A DNA stretch of 6,202 bases from Candidatus Falkowiibacteriota bacterium (GTDB lineage Bacteria > Patescibacteriota > Patescibacteriia > JACRDY01), in contig JACRDY010000016.1 of the NCBI GenBank assembly GCA_016218485.1, positions 1 through 6,202 of the forward strand. The letters are read 5' to 3'. A program made the translations under genes and the position numbers. Shown here piece after piece: positions 4,568-6,202 of this stretch. How positions within the stretch are numbered: the first letter of the stretch is position 1; each line of letters begins with the position of its first letter. The notes under the pieces were generated by a model. It saw only the letters and a program-made list of their open reading frames with translations, was not told where the DNA came from and did no database searches.

Positions 4568-5491
4568 ATGCTCGTTACCGCATTCATCCTCAATGCATTT
4601 GCCGCATCACCCACCGGCGGCAATCCGGCTGGTGTGGTGTTACGCGCTGATGATCTGACTGACCGTCAGATGCAGCGGATCGCCACACGGCTGGGCTTCT
4701 CCGAAACGGCCTTTGTCCAATCATCTCGACGAGCCAACTGGCGCGTCAGATTCTTTACCCCCAAAAATGAAGTTAATCTCTGTGGTCACGCCACCATTGC
4801 CACATTTTATCTGCTCAATAAATCCAGCACCTTCCTGTCGGGGGTTTTACACCCCGACAGGAAGGTGCTGGATAAAAAGAAACTGGCAAAACCCGGAACC
4901 TACCGCCAAGAAACCAAAGCGGGCATACTCAAGGTAACAATAGACAAAGACGGCGCGGTGTATATGGATCAGCCGATGCCAAAATTTTCACGAAAAATCC
5001 ATCATGCCGCTATTGCCAAAGCACTAAACATACAGGCGCATGATCTGGATACCGCCCTGCCCGTCCAGCTTGTCTCCACCGGCGGCCTGGATATGTATGT
5101 ACCGGTTCGGCGCCTGACTACGCTCCTCGCGCTGCGACCAAATCGTAAACAGCTGATCGCGATGAGTCGGCAATACGGCATTGAGGGTTTTTGTGTTTTT
5201 ACGATGGAGACGAAAAAATCAGCCACCGCTCACTACCGCAGTTTTGCCCCGGCCGTAGGCATCAATGAAGACCCCGCCTGCGGTGTCGAGGCCGGAGCGC
5301 TGGGTTGTTATCTATTGAAATACGGTAAGGTCTCCAAAAAAGAAAGTCAAAAAATGGTTTTTGAAACGGGCTACGCTATCCGCCGACCATCGGAGATTCG
5401 GGTGCAGCTGGCGACACGAAACGCAACCATTACTCGGGTACGGGTAGGCGGGATGGCGGCCAATATCAAAAAGATAAAAATAAGAGCATAA
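4568..5491 (+). CDS. PhzF-family isomerase/epimerase-like protein
   Basis: 307 aa. PhzF-fold enzymes (Pfam PF02567, diaminopimelate-epimerase-like) isomerise small metabolites. Present are AFTAxxxGGNPAGV-type N-terminal residues (FAASPTGGNPAGVVL, 11-25), the catalytic-type E46 in GFSETAFV, the CGHATIATF motif (72-80) and the second-lobe FAPAVGINEDPACG (226-239) with D235. The ATG at 4568 is chosen because homology begins there; an in-frame TTG at 4502 would add 22 residues that overlap the minus-strand RNA. No Shine-Dalgarno is visible. Residues 86-103 are an extra 18 aa not expected between the GHAT helix and the ETKAGILKV strand; they are encoded by a palindromic insertion. The frame stays open, so the enzyme may still work with an extended surface loop. 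The substrate is unknown. Confidence 0.85.
   Translation: MLVTAFILNAFAASPTGGNPAGVVLRADDLTDRQMQRIATRLGFSETAFVQSSRRANWRVRFFTPKNEVNLCGHATIATFYLLNKSSTFLSGVLHPDRKVLDKKKLAKPGTYRQETKAGILKVTIDKDGAVYMDQPMPKFSRKIHHAAIAKALNIQAHDLDTALPVQLVSTGGLDMYVPVRRLTTLLALRPNRKQLIAMSRQYGIEGFCVFTMETKKSATAHYRSFAPAVGINEDPACGVEAGALGCYLLKYGKVSKKESQKMVFETGYAIRRPSEIRVQLATRNATITRVRVGGMAANIKKIKIRA
4822..4873. repeat. Perfect 22-bp palindromic element inserted in frame in the PhzF-family gene
   Basis: Arms 4822-4843 and 4852-4873 are exact reverse complements with an 8-nt loop, and the stem is GC-rich. The word ATAAA occurs on both sides (4818-4822 and 4872-4876). Removing 4823-4876 (54 nt, 18 codons) leaves an ordinary PhzF-like join, LLNK-KKLAKPGTYRQETKAG. 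This looks like a mobile palindromic element that landed without breaking the frame. Confidence 0.75.
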
Positions 5492-5497
5492 CCGTTG

Positions 5498-5568
5498 AAT
5501 ACCATTGCCACATTGTTCATTGCTCGGTAGGGTATTTAACAATTTGACAATGTAGCAATGTAACAATT
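5498..5568. repeat. Imperfect inverted array of 8-nt words after the PhzF-family gene
   Basis: The right half (5539-5568) reads as 8-nt words AACAATTT, GACAATGT, AGCAATGT and AACAATTT. The left half (5502-5522) carries the complementary words CATTGC, ACATTGT and CATTG. AATACC (5498-5503) also complements GGTATT (5531-5536), giving an alternative inner stem. A T-run follows at 5567-5571, so a terminator role is possible. No gene lies in 5492-5617. Confidence 0.6.
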
Positions 5569-5617
5569 TTTCTATACCTAATAACCACAACAATCGCCAA
5601 AGAAGCTATTAAAAACT

Positions 5618-6058
5618 ATGAATGAACTATACCTCTCCACCGCCACAGCGGCGGCCACCGCAGCCGGTAAACTATTGATGCAGAGCATGCCCGCGCCTGT
5701 TCACCATGATCAATTTGATCAACCTACCACGGAGCAAGATGTTGCCTCGGAAATGCTGATTATAAAAATGCTCGGGGAGGCGTTTCCCGAGCATGGATTG
5801 CTGGGAGAAGAGCTGGGAGCCAAAAATCAGCAGGCGGAGTATACTTGGATTATTGATCCGATTGATGGCACGAATAACTATGTTGACGGCCGCGATACTT
5901 TTTCGGTCTCAATTGGGCTGGCCCATCACGGAGAAATCATCCTCGGCGTAGTCTACCTGCCGCGACGAAACGAGCTATTCTCCGCCACGGCCGGACACGG
6001 TGCCTTCTTAACTGTGGATTACGAAACTGTGGATTACGAAACTCCCTTAATCAACTAA
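5618..6058 (+). CDS. Inositol monophosphatase-family protein, C-terminally truncated (146 aa)
   Basis: The N-terminal half is convincing. The family (Pfam PF00459) hydrolyses phosphate monoesters using Mg2+ held by Glu and Asp residues; here GEE (63-65) and WIIDPIDGTNNYV (77-89, with D80 and D83) supply that set, followed by SVSIGLAHHGEIILGVVYLPRRNELFSATAGHGAF. Family members are usually about 250-270 aa. This one stops just after GAFL and lacks the C-terminal WDxAAG-type motif with its metal-binding Asp. The last 15 residues (TVDYETVDYETPLIN) come partly from a 15-nt tandem duplication at the break. A good terminator lies 20 nt downstream, so the shortened gene is a settled unit, not an assembly edge. 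It is probably non-functional as a phosphatase, though a frameshift is not excluded. No Shine-Dalgarno is seen. Confidence 0.8.
   Translation: MNELYLSTATAAATAAGKLLMQSMPAPVHHDQFDQPTTEQDVASEMLIIKMLGEAFPEHGLLGEELGAKNQQAEYTWIIDPIDGTNNYVDGRDTFSVSIGLAHHGEIILGVVYLPRRNELFSATAGHGAFLTVDYETVDYETPLIN
6010..6043 (+). repeat. 15-nt tandem duplication at the truncated end of the phosphatase gene
   Basis: AACTGTGGATTACGA occurs at 6010-6024 and 6025-6039, followed by AACT (6040-6043). It is in frame and encodes the doubled VDYET. Confidence 0.85.
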
Positions 6059-6073
6059 GATTTGATATACTAA

Positions 6074-6098
6074 AAATGACACCCTCAGGTGTCTTTTT
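6074..6098. terminator. Intrinsic terminator, probably bidirectional
   Basis: GACACC (6078-6083), the tetraloop CTCA and GGTGTC (6088-6093) are followed by TTTTT (6094-6098). A run of A at 6072-6076 gives a U-run on the other strand, so it can serve both the phosphatase gene and a convergent minus-strand gene. Confidence 0.8.
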
Positions 6099-6123
6099 AG
6101 AACTGTCTAAGTCTATGAAGCTC

Positions 6124-6201
6124 TTAATCTTCAAAAAGCTTAAAGCAGTTGTCACACAGCTTTGTCAGCATTTTCGGTTGGTGAAAGAAACGTCCACCAC
6201 C
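6124..6201 (-). CDS. Possible 3' end of a convergent gene (partial, Cys-containing)
   Basis: On the minus strand one frame is open from the window edge to a TAA at 6124-6126 and encodes 25 residues, with the C-terminus KMLTKLCDNCFKLFED. The CxxC near the end suggests the last half of a zinc-ribbon-like small protein, and the shared terminator at 6074-6098 lies at the right distance downstream. The evidence is short. The plus strand also has an open frame from an ATG at 6116 to the window end, without a Shine-Dalgarno, so the strand is not certain. Confidence 0.35.
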   Translation of the reverse strand, partial: GGGRFFHQPKMLTKLCDNCFKLFED

Positions 6202-6202
6202 G

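Overview
The window is probably from a small-genome, uncultured bacterium of the Patescibacteria/CPR type. This is an inference, not a proof. It rests on standard-code genes with mostly weak or absent Shine-Dalgarno sites, AT-rich spacers filled with short-word inverted repeats, a tiny Lys/Ala/Arg histone-tail-like gene, and a mosaic of unrelated single genes separated by terminators.

Layout. 1-320 has no gene but holds two palindromic elements (17-114 and 166-245). A minus-strand hypothetical gene (377-736) has a near-consensus promoter and a strong Shine-Dalgarno site. Diverging from it is a cyclase/kynurenine-formamidase-family gene (892-1515), then an AEC-family permease (1624-2547) whose stop codon lies inside a perfect 37-bp inverted repeat. 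A leader with two promoter-like sites and a perfect DnaA-box word leads to a 26-codon gene for an almost purely Lys/Arg/Ala peptide (2818-2898). Next comes a GC-richer radical SAM gene (3053-4144), enclosed by two copies of a 55-nt direct repeat (2906-2960 and 4220-4274). On the minus strand, 4231-4525 looks like a structured RNA gene. It carries a segment collinear with the L1-stalk region of 23S rRNA, preceded by a perfect tRNA T-arm-like hairpin, and it ends in the right-hand repeat copy. A PhzF-family gene (4568-5491) carries an in-frame 54-nt palindromic insertion. Last come an inositol-monophosphatase-family gene cut to about half length (5618-6058), a shared terminator, and the end of a possible convergent gene.

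How it fits together. The protein genes do not form an obvious pathway; most have their own promoter and terminator. The two points that most deserve follow-up are the rRNA-like RNA at 4231-4525 and the radical SAM cassette whose flanking repeats duplicate that RNA's 3' end. The second pattern is what integration at an RNA gene's 3' end would leave, although no integrase is visible. Comparisons with rRNA and protein families were made from memory and by eye; no search was run.
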